DNA of 64,000 bases from Prostheceraeus crozeri (GCA_907163375.1 CAJQUW010008924.1:620001-684000), one strand, 5' to 3'. Counted from the stretch's first letter, positions 10,483-20,885 are shown. Notes: generated by a model from the letters alone, not told the origin. Program-made: numbers and translations.

Positions 10483-12194
10483 CCATGCATAGATGACATG
10501 GATTTGTTCATTCTCTATGCTGACGAGGTGCTCCCTTTCCTAGAATAGGTACCAGGAAATCCTCAAATAATCTTTTCACAATCTCGTGCTTGCTCACATC
10601 CAGCTTATTGCTTTCACTTTTCGCCTTACCATGCAATTCAGTTTTTCTTTCAATATCATTGCTTGGAGCATGGGACTTTCCACCGAGAATAAAACTGGCC
10701 ATGAGAACTCCGAGAATTATGAAGAGTACGGAAGTCGGCATTATCTGAAAGATGAATATATATTTCATAAGATTCAACCCATCAGAAACTAATTATAATT
10801 TCATATCATAAAATAAAGAATAGCGGCTTCAGCAGATACCGAGGGCACAGAATTAGATTCATCTGCGCGCTTCGGTTTCCTAGAAAGGAAGAATTGTATG
10901 TAACCTTAATATCGAAATGGCACATCACAGAATTGGACAACTTGCTCCTTCTCGAATGGATAATTCGTGTATTGCTTGCTATTGGAAATGGCAAACAATA
11001 AGCTGTCAGCAGAGGACACCAGAGCTAGCGAGAGATGCGTGCGTGCTGTGATATCACTTCGCACACCAAAACACACATCGCTGTCTTGGCTGACATTCGA
11101 TTCAGTGTATGCACTATGCAGTAAGGAATGGTGAGAAGACGATGGTGAAAGCATCAAATGAACTATTTTTCGTACGCCTGCTACTTTTTTTCATAGTGAT
11201 CGGAAGGGCCAACATTATGGAGAAAACTTGTGGGCAATGATCTGAATTCTTCGGATATCTGGCTATCGAAGCACTTTGCTGGAACTCACATTCATCCGCA
11301 AGCGACGCACGACTTTTTTCCTATCTCTGTAAGGTATTAGGAATTCCTTTTTGCCCACTAAATGCGTTCCTCGATGTGCCGTCTATTTCGTATTAATCAC
11401 ACTTCTAGGAAACCGAAGCAGATATACAAAATATTTAATTCTGTGTATCACACTATCAAGTATCTTGATAGAAAGGAGACTTGGTCTATAATCACTGGAA
11501 AAGGGCCTCCAGTGTGCATTTTATGTACCTTTAATCAGTCGCATAGTATTTTTGTGTTTGCATATGAAATACTTGTGGATTAAAAAAATTTGGATTCAAA
11601 AGTAGGATGGGCTCTCTCATCTACCCTTCTTATTGCACGGGTTCCCAAACTCCGGACTGCGGTTCGAATCCGGATCGCGGCATTATTTTCACGGACCGAC
11701 ATGATCTCGTGACGAACACGCTTCATATGATCTCCCTGCAACATATTTCGCTATCAATCAAGCTTCAGTTCTATTTCTATAAAGCACAACCAGTTTCTTG
11801 TCTCGCATTAACTCTTTCTAGATGGATCCTTTTATGCAAGAACATTTGGTAGACTCACATTTCAGTGTTTTCCTTGGAAGCTGTAGCTCAATTTTGCCTG
11901 ATAGAGTGACAAAATTCTGTTGTAATTTCTCACCTCTTTGAACGACGTCGTTTCTTTCATAGAAAACTTTTGAAATATTATCGGAATCGAAGGTCAGTAC
12001 TAACTGCAGGTAAAAAGATTAGTAGAAAAGAGAGAAGGATATCACTAAATATTTTGAAATCAGGCGCAGGGGTAGTGAATGAATCAAAGATTAATATTTG
12101 TACGTAAAGCTTACATAAAAGTACAAGATTTGAGATTGAATACATAATGATGCCTAAGAAGAACTTCAAATTGCAACGAGCAAATTGCACGATT
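10483..12194 (-). repeat. Duplicated peptide-gene unit, copy B (5' part)
   Basis: A direct repeat of copy A joined abruptly to the preceding segment at GAGGCC|ATGCATAGATGAC. It continues at 16761-17475 after the copia insertion, so the unit was present before copia entered. Confidence 0.85.
10508..10741 (-). CDS. Secreted peptide precursor, copy B, with a different core
   Basis: 77 residues from the ATG equivalent to copy A. The signal peptide and propiece differ from copy A at only a few positions (GGK for GGM, VSK for VNK). After the first dibasic site (EIVKR) the sequence changes to LFEDFLVPILGKGAP and then rejoins the shared terminus QHRE and stop. LFEDFLVPIL followed by GK would be a classical amidation signal after dibasic or monobasic processing, giving a short amphipathic peptide. 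This is inference. Alternatively the copy is a deletion product that happens to stay open. The shared stop region argues that the frame has been kept. Confidence 0.5.
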   Translation of the reverse strand: MPTSVLFIILGVLMASFILGGKSHAPSNDIERKTELHGKAKSESNKLDVSKHEIVKRLFEDFLVPILGKGAPRQHRE

Positions 12195-12500
12195 TGTTGA
12201 AATTTGCGCTTTAAACTTAATTAACCTTTGTCTCGCCCTACTCATTTGCGTTACAGTAGATTTATGATTACGTGCTGTCAATTTGTTCCCAGAAGACTAT
12301 TTTTATCACGTCATGAACATTTGCCCTGTATCATTGGTAACGAGGTCATGTTTCCCGCTCTCTATATTAAGTGCGTGTGCCGTTCGATGTGATGTTACAC
12401 TCAGCTTTCTTTCTCCTTGATGCACGTGAATAAAAGTTCGTCTCACGATGACTTTTGTCTTGTCAATCACTGCGTTAATAATCTGTTAATAATTTCAACA
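12195..12500 (+). repeat. copia 5' LTR
   Basis: 306 bp, TG...CA ends. TATATTA at 12363-12369 is a plausible TATA box and AATAAA at 12429-12434 a polyadenylation signal, so transcription would start and end within the LTR. Confidence 0.95.
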
Positions 12501-12514
12501 GGTTATGGGCCCAG
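12501..12514 (+). other. Primer binding site for a half tRNA-iMet
   Basis: GGTTATGGGCCCAG directly follows the LTR. It is complementary to CTGGGCCCATAACC, the anticodon stem-loop of initiator tRNA-Met (anticodon CAU), not to its 3' end. Drosophila copia is known to prime from such a cleaved internal fragment. Confidence 0.85.
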
Positions 12515-12631
12515 AACGGCAAATTGACTTTTAAGGTGCTCAACGGAACTATACGCCCACATTACTCGACGTGATACGACAGTTATTGAGTATTCGCTGT
12601 GATAGTGATCTTCGGCTGAGTGTGTTTCAAG

Positions 12632-13705
12632 ATGGCGGAGTCAAAAGTAGCCATCATACCTCTAAACGGTGTGAACTACAACACTTGGAAAATCCAATGT
12701 CGAATGGCGCTCGTGAAGGAAGTAGTATGGTCAATCGTTAATGGTGACGAAATCTCACCTCCTTCTTCAGACGGAGAAAAATACGCGAAGTTTGTCAAAA
12801 GAAGCGATCGAGCCTTAGCGACAATAGTGCTATCTATCGAGACTTCTTTGTTATACCTTATCGGCGATCCGACGGATCCTACGGTGGTATGGAATATTTT
12901 GCAAAATCAGTTTCAAAAGAAAACTTGGGCAAATCGACGCGAACTTCGACGTAAGCTCCACTCATTACATTTGAGTGAAGGTCAGTCTGTGCAAGAGCAT
13001 ATCAAAGCTCTGAGTGAAATATTCGACGGATTGGCGGCAATGGACGACCCATTAACCGATGAAGATCGGGCTATCTATCTTCTGGCCAGTTTACCGGACT
13101 CTTACAATATGTTGGTGACAGCTCATGAAACAAATAGTGATGTTCCTTCTGTGGAGACTATTACTGAACGTTTACTCAACGAGGAGCGACGGATTAAAGA
13201 GCGGTCTGAAGCGGTAAAGGTCTCAGAAAGGGTGTTAGCAACGACGGAACGATACTCAAGAAAGAAGAAGACAGTTACGTGTTACTTTTGTAAGAAAACT
13301 GGACACATCAAACGCCACTGTCGTGAATTCATTAAAGTGCGGAATTCGTCGAGGGATTCAAAAGTAAAAGTGAGTGGGCGAGACAACTTAGATTGCAGTT
13401 TATTTACTGATCATATGCTAACTATGAACAGTGAGGTGCGTGAGAGCTGTTGGTTGATTGATTCAGGTGCTACCAGTCACATGTGTTCTGATGTGGCATG
13501 CTTTGTTGATATCAAATATTTTGATCTACCGAATGAAATTGCTCTAGGAGACAAACGTATGAGAGTAAAAGCGGTAGGATGTGGTACTGTAGTACTTGAT
13601 ATGATATCACCTGATGGTAGGACTTATGTATCTTCTTTGCATGATACGTTGTATGTACCTGATTTATCTTTCAATCTTTTGTGTCTAAAGCCATTGAGAA
13701 AGTAG
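12632..13705 (+). CDS. copia gag and start of protease
   Basis: From the ATG at 12632, 357 residues. The N-terminal copia-type Gag region (residues about 5-200) contains LNGVNYNTWKIQCRMAL. A CCHC zinc knuckle, CYFCKKTGHIKRHC, lies at about 13279-13320; it binds RNA during particle assembly. The aspartic protease active site is WLIDSGATSHM at about 13450. The frame ends at TAG 13703-13705, just after the usual LSFNLL motif. The rest of the polyprotein continues in the -1 frame from about 13681. The homologous family normally has one continuous frame, so this is a frameshift in this copy. Confidence 0.92.
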   Translation: MAESKVAIIPLNGVNYNTWKIQCRMALVKEVVWSIVNGDEISPPSSDGEKYAKFVKRSDRALATIVLSIETSLLYLIGDPTDPTVVWNILQNQFQKKTWANRRELRRKLHSLHLSEGQSVQEHIKALSEIFDGLAAMDDPLTDEDRAIYLLASLPDSYNMLVTAHETNSDVPSVETITERLLNEERRIKERSEAVKVSERVLATTERYSRKKKTVTCYFCKKTGHIKRHCREFIKVRNSSRDSKVKVSGRDNLDCSLFTDHMLTMNSEVRESCWLIDSGATSHMCSDVACFVDIKYFDLPNEIALGDKRMRVKAVGCGTVVLDMISPDGRTYVSSLHDTLYVPDLSFNLLCLKPLRK

Positions 13706-16431
13706 ACGTTATATTTAAAGGCGATAAGTGTCTTATTCAAGAGAGGGATGGAAGAGTTATTGCTCATGGAAATAAGTTGGGACGCCTGTACAAGCTAGAA
13801 TGTCGACCTAGGAGTCAGATGTGCATGTCTAGTTCTGAGATACTTTGGCATCAACGTTTTATTCATCTTAGTCAAAATAATCTGAAGGTTTTTGCTAACT
13901 CAGACTTAGTTAGTGATTTTGACTATGACCCATCCAAAGGAATAGGAATTTGTGAGCCCTGTATTGCTGGAAAACAATGTCGGGAACGATTCCCTACTGT
14001 CCAAGCTATGAGAGCGGCTGAGCCTTTAGGACTAGTTCATAGTGACGTCTGTGGCAAAATTAATACACCGTCTTTGGGAAAAGGAGAATACTTTCTGACT
14101 TTTATTGATGATAAGACGAGGTATACATGGATTTATATTATCAAGAGAAAGAGCCAGGTATTTGAATGCTTCCTTGAGTGGAAATCATCTGTTGAAAAGT
14201 CATCAGGTTTTAAGGTCAAGGCTATACGTTCAGATAACGGGGGAGAATATATGTCCAGAGAATTTCAAAGTTATCTGAAGGATGAGGGTATTTCTCATCA
14301 GTTGACTGTTCCGAAAACGCCGGAACAAAATGGAGTCGCAGAGAGGATGAATAGAACTCTGATTGAAGCTGTGTGGTCTATGCTCATTAACGCTGATTTA
14401 CAGCAAGAATTTTGGGTCGAAGAGATCTCAACAGCCGTTTATGTTAGAAACAGATGTCCGACATCAGCTGTCCCAGGAAAAACACCGTATGAGGCATGGA
14501 CGGGTCATAAACCCTCGGTAGGACATTTGAAAGTTTTTGGATGTGTTGCGTACGTTCATATCCCAAAAGATGAGAGGCAAAAGTTAGACTCTAAATCGCG
14601 AAAATGCATCTTTCTCGGTTATGGAACAGACACGAAAGGTTATCGCATTTTTGATAGTCAAACTTCAAAGGTAACTATAAATCGAGATGTAAGGTTTGAC
14701 GAAAAATCTTTTATCAAATTGAACGAGCCAAAACAGAAGGAGCTATCTCCTCTCATCACGTTTGATACGCAAATTATCGAGGATGAAAACAATGAGTCAG
14801 TTGAAGAAAGCGCAACGGTCAGGCGGTCAAGTAGAAATATAAGGCCTCCAAATTTTTTTATGTATGAAAATTTTGCTAACACAGTTGAAAGTATCGCAAC
14901 GGAACCTACTTCAGCGACCGAAGCTTTGAATAGTCATGAGAAGGATAACTGGATACAAGCCATGAGATCTGAGTACGACTCGCTGCAAACAAATAATGTT
15001 TGGGACCTGGTGGAATTGCCAGAAGGCAAACAAGCGGTCGGAAGTAAATGGGTTTTTAAGAGAAAACTGGATGAAGATGGTTTTGTATCTAGATATAAAG
15101 CACGTTTGGTTGCTCAGGGTTACTCTCAGAAATTCGGAGTAGATTACAAAGAGGTATTTAGTCCTGTAGCGAGATTTGAATCAATCAGGATTTTGCTTGC
15201 GTATGCATTAAAGAATGGTCTGAGACTACATCAAATTGATGTTACTACGGCATTCTTGAACGGAGTACTTACAGAGGAAGTTTTCATGAAACAACCCGCA
15301 TGTTTTGAGGTTGAAGGGAAGGAACATTTAGTGTGCAAACTAAATCGTAGCATTTATGGTTTAAAGCAGTCTTCACGCTGCTGGAATGACATTTTGCATT
15401 CACATCTATTAACCATGAATTTTATCGCAACAGATGCGGATCCCTGTATTTATTTGTCAAAAGCAAAGGAAATGCTTTTTATTGCTGTGTATGTCGATGA
15501 CATGATTATTATTGGAAAAAATCAGCATGATATTGAATGGGTTAAGCAATCTTTTCTTAACAAATTTGAGGTCAAGGACCTGCATGAATTGCATGACTTC
15601 CTTGGTATGAAAATTGTGAAAGGTGATGATACGTTATGGTTAGGACAACCTGCATACACTAAACATGTACTGAGAAAATTCAAAATGGACGATGCAAATC
15701 CGGTAACAACTCCAGTGGAACCAGGTCTGAAACTTAGAAAGGCAGCAGTTGACGAATCCGTTTTTGATAAGAAACTGTATCAGTCTGCTGTAGGAAGCTT
15801 ACTCTTTTTAGCTGTATGTACACGACCTGATATTGCTTTTGCAGTGAATAATGTTGCGAAGTTTTGTTCTCAACCAACAAATTTACACTGGATGGCTGTT
15901 AAGAGAATTTTCCGTTACCTTGTCGGAACATGTGATTATGGCTTATGTTATCGGAAAGGTGGATCTATTGTTGGTTATTCCGATGCGGACTGGGGAGGCG
16001 ATCAGGATGATAGGAGATCGACCTCTGGTTATTTATTCAAGGATTGTGATGCTGCGATAAGTTGGTGTAGTCGAAAGCAAAGTTGTGTTGCGTTGTCTAC
16101 TGCTGAAGCAGAATATATGGCTTTATCGTTAGCGTCACAAGAAGCAGTTTGGATAAAACAAATCTATGGCAATTTGGGTTACAGGGAGGAACCATTGACT
16201 ATTTTTGAGGACAATAAAGCTGCTATAAGTATTTCAAAAAATTCCCAGTTTCACGGTAGAACGAAGCACATAGAGATAAGATACCATTTTGTTAGAGAAC
16301 ATGTTATCGAGAATAATATTTCAGTTGTTCATTGTTCGAGTAATGATATGATTGCTGATGGGCTTACTAAGGGTCTACCTCGTGATCAGTTTGAACGTTT
16401 GAGATCGAGTATGGGTGTGAGGCAGTTGTGA
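13681..16431 (+). CDS. copia integrase, reverse transcriptase and RNase H
   Basis: An open frame of about 916 codons with no proper ATG at its start; it is the continuation of the polyprotein after the frameshift. Integrase: zinc HHCC (LWHQRFIHLS...CEPCIAGK, 13845-13970), then the DDE triad HSDVCG (14038), SDNGGEY (14230) and EQNGVAE (14323). Reverse transcriptase: RYKARLVAQGYSQ (15091), QIDVTTAFLNG (15234) and the catalytic YVDDM (15488). RNase H: YSDADWGG (15976), STAEAEYMALS (16099), EDNKAAISI (16207) and DGLTKGLP (16357). All key residues are present. The protein copies element RNA into DNA and inserts it. Stop TGA at 16429-16431. Confidence 0.95.
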   Translation: MSKAIEKVDVIFKGDKCLIQERDGRVIAHGNKLGRLYKLECRPRSQMCMSSSEILWHQRFIHLSQNNLKVFANSDLVSDFDYDPSKGIGICEPCIAGKQCRERFPTVQAMRAAEPLGLVHSDVCGKINTPSLGKGEYFLTFIDDKTRYTWIYIIKRKSQVFECFLEWKSSVEKSSGFKVKAIRSDNGGEYMSREFQSYLKDEGISHQLTVPKTPEQNGVAERMNRTLIEAVWSMLINADLQQEFWVEEISTAVYVRNRCPTSAVPGKTPYEAWTGHKPSVGHLKVFGCVAYVHIPKDERQKLDSKSRKCIFLGYGTDTKGYRIFDSQTSKVTINRDVRFDEKSFIKLNEPKQKELSPLITFDTQIIEDENNESVEESATVRRSSRNIRPPNFFMYENFANTVESIATEPTSATEALNSHEKDNWIQAMRSEYDSLQTNNVWDLVELPEGKQAVGSKWVFKRKLDEDGFVSRYKARLVAQGYSQKFGVDYKEVFSPVARFESIRILLAYALKNGLRLHQIDVTTAFLNGVLTEEVFMKQPACFEVEGKEHLVCKLNRSIYGLKQSSRCWNDILHSHLLTMNFIATDADPCIYLSKAKEMLFIAVYVDDMIIIGKNQHDIEWVKQSFLNKFEVKDLHELHDFLGMKIVKGDDTLWLGQPAYTKHVLRKFKMDDANPVTTPVEPGLKLRKAAVDESVFDKKLYQSAVGSLLFLAVCTRPDIAFAVNNVAKFCSQPTNLHWMAVKRIFRYLVGTCDYGLCYRKGGSIVGYSDADWGGDQDDRRSTSGYLFKDCDAAISWCSRKQSCVALSTAEAEYMALSLASQEAVWIKQIYGNLGYREEPLTIFEDNKAAISISKNSQFHGRTKHIEIRYHFVREHVIENNISVVHCSSNDMIADGLTKGLPRDQFERLRSSMGVRQL

Positions 16432-16440
16432 TATTTTTTT

Positions 16441-16454
16441 AAAGCGAGAAGGAG
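16441..16454 (+). other. Polypurine tract
   Basis: AAAGCGAGAAGGAG, all purine but one base, abuts the 3' LTR and would prime plus-strand synthesis. Confidence 0.8.
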
Positions 16455-16760
16455 TGTTGAAATTTGCGCTTTAAACTTAATTAACCTTTGTCTCGCCCTA
16501 CTCATTTGTGTTACAGTAGATTTATGATTACGTGCTGTCAATTTGTTCCCAGAAGACTATTTTTATCACGTCACGAAGATTTGCCCTGTATCATTGGTAA
16601 CGAGGTCATGTTTCCCGCTCTCTATATTAAGTGCGTGTGCCGTTCGATGTGATGTTACACTCAGCTTTCTTTCTCCTTGATGCACGTGAATAAAAGTTCG
16701 TCTCACGATGACTTTTGTCTTGTCAATCACTGCGTTAATAATCTGTTAATAATTTCAACA
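16455..16760 (+). repeat. copia 3' LTR
   Basis: 306 bp, 303 identical to the 5' LTR. The differences are one C/T near 16509 and two close together near 16575-16579. AATAAA at 16689-16694. Confidence 0.95.
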
Positions 16761-17475
16761 ATTTGTTGTAATATCTGAATTAAATATCATATTGCATCGT
16801 TTCTTGAAATTTACATCCTTATTACATATAAAATTCGATAGACCCACTATTCATCAAAACCTTTAATCAGAACCTCTGACAAAATAGTAGGGAGTCGTCG
16901 TGAATAGAACATTTTAGAAAGAGCAAGTAGCTTATCATCACGAGTATACTCGTTTTAGACGCGAAAGGGTGAAGCCATTTTTGTGAATCATGTATTATAG
17001 TTTCTGTTATCACGAGACCACACCCAACGACTGATTTAAACGAAGAAAACAAACGCGTGAAATGTGCACTTTTCAATGATAATCACAAAAGAGGAATAAG
17101 TCTTATGCTAGCAAAAATTCATGCGCAAATTAAAAAAGGATATTTTAAATTATTTTTGCCAGCCATTTTGAATTTTCGTTTCTGTAGGATAGCCAACACA
17201 CATTTTAAATGTTTAATTTTTGGCGTTAATATTATTAGTTGACCACATGGAGCAACCAAAACAAAAGTTGGCGATGATGCATTCCAGCACTTCGTGCTGT
17301 TAGTTGCGATGATCTACTTGTCGGATAGGAGACACATTTCTTTACGGTGTCATTTACTAAATATGATTTGTGTGGTGGGAAAAAGAAATGTTGGAGCCTT
17401 CATTGATAAATCATTGATAGGTCAAGACGTTTTCAAAACAAATCTTCACTACATGATGGATGAACATTCATTTAC
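16761..17475 (-). repeat. Peptide-gene unit copy B (3' part)
   Basis: Continuation of copy B after the copia insertion; matches 61310-61990 inverted. The match stops abruptly after ATTTACTGTA near 17475. No gene is recognised within it. Confidence 0.8.
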
Positions 17476-18420
17476 TGTACACTGTAAATCGCTGGATACG
17501 AAAATTACATAAAAACACATACCAAGTTTACATACAATTTGAAACCAACATTTGATACGAGATTCTGGTATATATAAAGAAATCTGGTATGTTTTTCATA
17601 CGAATGGCCATTTACTTTCGTATGTGATTGGTATGTAAACGATACGAACTATGCTAACTGTGATTGGCTGTTTTACGTTGAAATACGAATTCTTGAAATT
17701 TTTTATATACGAGACCCGATGCAAATTGGTATGTGTTTCGTATGTCTTTCGTATGAATAGCTTTATGTCATATGGCAAAAATATGTTATACTACATACTA
17801 CTTACAAATAACTTTTTTCCAGTAATACCAGCCGTGAATATTTCTTTGTGAAAGTGTGGTATTTAACTAGGTTAGATTTGTTGTGGAATTAAAGCCGCAT
17901 GTCATCTTTGCAACTTGTCTTATAGCATTCACAAGACTCATAATTAGCTCATTTACTTGAACTAAATTGATAAACATCATTTCAATAAAACGATAACTTT
18001 TCAGCAACCATGTTGACTTATGTATCTCAAACATAACTATTTTTGCGTTCATGAATTATAATGTGTCTTTATTTTGGATTGATAATAGGCCTATGCTTAG
18101 TTCCAAAATTACATAATGCATAATTGTTGATGGTCAAATACTTATTGATTATTCATGAAATGCCTCGGACTTACATGTATTAAAATCGAATTCAGTATTG
18201 TTAGTTTGACTATAAAATGTCATTATCTCACTACTTACACAAGGCCTTAAATCAACATACTTTGGACATGATTGATGCTTTCTTTTAACATTGTGCTGGT
18301 ATGGCTTTAGTATGTAAAGCATACCACACTTGAAATAACATGCGAAAAGCATACAAATATATATCAAGATCATACAGAAATATACAAAAAAAATATTTTG
18401 GTATGCATCCTTCGTATGTG
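17476..18420. other. AT-rich spacer with recurring CGTATG/CATACGA motifs
   Basis: Between about 17510 and 17770 the motifs CATACGAA, TTCGTATG and GGTATGT recur many times in both orientations, and GGTATGC/GTATG recur to 18420. No gene is visible. It may be an old inverted-repeat element. Confidence 0.35.
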
Positions 18421-20432
18421 AGGGGGAGGGAGCGTCGTGTTTCAGTGGGTGTGCATGGCTGGGACGGTGGCCCTCGGCCCGTCTCATTGGGCGGGACCTG
18501 GAATCATGTGTGGTCTGGGCCGTTAGCGGCTTACTGTTCTGGCGCCCACCTGAGGCAGTACATGTATTCGGCATTGGGACTTCGTGGGCTGTTTGGGCAC
18601 AGGGTTCTGATAATACTGGCATGTATACTGGATCCGCGTGACTAGCTGTCGGGCTGCAACGGTATCATGGAATTTGGTCCCCCCTCGGGGCTCTGCCATC
18701 TTTGTGGGTGCTGAATGATGTAGCGGCCTGGCGTATGCCGTGCACGGGTACGGCACGGGGGATTTGACTGCCTGTGAAATATTTTGTTTTAGAACTGGGG
18801 TTGGCTCACCTTCGGATGCGCACACATATTGGGCCGATTTCGTTGAGGAATTGTAACGGTTAGCCATCTGAATGCTGGACTGGGTGTGTGCTTGAGCCTT
18901 TTTCTCTGTCCTTCTTCGGGACATGGGCGCCCGCGTTCTTGGAGTCGGGGGGCCCCCGGGCCGTCTCTCTATGGAGTCGAGGATCTTGTGCGGGATATTT
19001 TGGCATAGGTATGAGACTGGGTGTGGGGAGGGGATGGGGGCGTTGTTTGATGGCTTCGTACTATGTCTTGTCTTGCTGTGTAGGGACTAAGGAGGCAGAG
19101 TAGTCGCTCCTTAGTGGTGGTCATGGCTTGCTCGGGTGATTCTGGGTAGTTGCAGAAGGGTCTGGGGCGTTTGTGGGTGAGGCTGGGGCCAGGTCGGGCC
19201 GGTTATTTGTGGGGCCTGTATAGGGGGTTAACATTGGGGGAGTGTGCAGGGGCTGGCTTGTTACTGGATAGGGTGAGATTTTGTGAGTTTAGGTATGAAA
19301 GGTACAGATGGACACAACATACATCTGGTCGGTGATGGGCGGATGGTGAGTTGCTCATGACAACTATTCACCACGAGGGGAAAGAAGTTATGTAAGTTAT
19401 CAAGGCAAACTCCTGAACAATAATGCAAACTTAATTACTGAGTCTGAGCCCGGCGTGTCTGGTCACGAAGGCCTCAGTCGGGTCAGTGGATGATGCCGCC
19501 CGAATTTCCAGGATACATGGCAGGGACATCCTATCTTGTTCAGTTTCGGGGTTGGCTGGGCCGTGGTTGTGTGGGGAACCTTGACGTTGGTTACTAGGGG
19601 CGGGACGTGCTTAGGTAGGCTTTTGGGGTTTTGTATAGTGCCTGGACGTGTGCAAAGGTTTGAGAGAAGTGTAGTTTGATTTTCCTAGTGCCCCGTGTCA
19701 GGTTTTGAGGCGTTTTGTTATTATAGGCGACATGGTCTTAATTTGTATTGCATAAACGTGATAGGGTCGTTCTGTTCACTACATACATCTTTATTCTGAC
19801 TTGAGGGGGACAAATAGCCAATACTGCAGGTTTTATGTCTCGATGCAAGCTCTTTTGAATTGAATTTTCAAAAGGCATTGCTACGTACCGACAATTATGA
19901 TTTTCTTGGTCTATGCTTTGCTTCATTGGCAGTATCGTGGATGTATTATGCTTGTGTAGGCTACCCTCTGGGTCACTTTTTTTCTGGGCTGTATACTCAT
20001 GTGAACCACGTTTGGAAGGGCGCTTGTTGCGCAGGTTTGGGGAACGACCACAGTTGGGTTTTCATCGGCCGGATTGGTATTAGGCTCAGTACGGGAGTGT
20101 CCCGGCTGGTAGCCCTGGACTTCTGTAGTGCGCTGTGCGGGTAGTTGACAGTGACGATATTAGGATAATGCCATGAACGCGGGCGTGGCGCGTGGTGGGT
20201 CGCGACTTGGGTGCTTCTAAAACTTATTTTATTTTGGGTCCCAGGTGCGTGGCAGTCTGTCCTCATCTTTGGCTTCGGGGTCTTGAGCTATGTGTTTATA
20301 TAGCGAAATGGGGGTGGCCTCCTGTTCAGACTTAGTATGCGAGGTTGTGTTGGATTGCGGGCGTTTTGGAGGAAACCCATTCAGTTAATGGAGGGTTTGC
20401 AGGAAGGGCATATCATATCATAGAGCGCGATA
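18421..20432. other. GC- and G-rich island, partly a diverged copy of the unit at 8.5-9.4 kb
   Basis: The composition changes sharply at about 18420 from AT-rich to G-rich (runs such as GGGGGAGGGAGCG) and returns near 20400. From about 19360 onward short identical blocks align in order with 8480-9385, for example CTGAACAATAAT, GGTCTTAATTTG, AATACTGCAGGTTT and TTCAAAAGGCATTG. The sequence between blocks is replaced by GC-richer bases. Long open frames here are by-products of the composition and resemble no family I know. Confidence 0.5.
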
Positions 20433-20874
20433 CAGCGCAGGTAGAACTTCACGCCATGCAGCTCTGAATGAGGCAGATGTATGGTATGGGATGCCACATG
20501 TTCCGACACGCTCTCTCGCACGAATTTGTCGGCATCTGCCACTGGAGCTGGAGCTGCTGCGAATGCGGCTGAAGCGAGGAAGTTAGCCAAATACATCACT
20601 CTCGCTGACCGCTTTGTAGTCCAACTAGCGTGTTGAGATATGGGGAAGTCGACCAAGACCTTCTTGGAATCAGTTGGGAGGCGTCTCACAATGACAACAG
20701 TAGACAAGAGGGAGGCTGCGTGGCTGATGCAGAGAATTAGTCTCAACATCAAACGAGGGAATGCTGCCTGTTTGCTAGGAGCAGGGAAATAGAACTTTTT
20801 TATTAACATTTTATTACTTGTAGTGTTCATCCTTTTGTAAAACCTTTTTTTCTTGAAATAGAGTATGTTTTTGC
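20433..20874 (+). pseudogene. 5'-truncated retroelement tail with 11-bp target duplication
   Basis: Flanked by AGAGCGCGATA at 20422-20432 and again at 20875-20885; the uninterrupted target is visible at about 9384. The plus strand encodes a tail with LAKYITLADRFVVQLA, then FLESVGRRLTM and QRISLNIKRGNAACLL (about 20600-20790), with one internal stop. This matches the C-terminal end of retroelement polyproteins related to, but distinct from, the endonuclease fragment at 9520-10127. There is no poly(A) tail. Confidence 0.55.
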
Positions 20875-20885
20875 AGAGCGCGATA

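Larger units (their letters stand above)
12195..16760 (+). mobile_element. Ty1/copia LTR retrotransposon, nearly intact
   Basis: 4566 bp with two 306-bp LTRs that differ at 3 positions (about 1%), so the insertion is recent. The ends are TGTTGAAATT...AATTTCAACA, perfectly inverted. The empty site is visible in copy A near 7830 (GCACGATTTGTTGTAATATC). Here the left flank reads GCACGATT and the right flank ATTTGTTG, so the duplication is ATT, or ATTTG if the first TG of the LTR was lost by slippage. The order is LTR, primer site, gag-protease, integrase-RT-RNase H, purine tract, LTR. One frameshift in the protease region disables this copy unless it is a sequencing error. Confidence 0.96.

Noticed and set aside
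13670-13690. Programmed ribosomal frameshift in copia
   Set aside because: The shift lies within the protease at a motif that is continuous in the family; a lesion or base error is simpler.
18523-18924. A 133-residue minus-strand frame and other long frames in the GC-rich island
   Set aside because: They follow from the high GC (few stops), resemble no family, and the region partly aligns with non-coding repeat.
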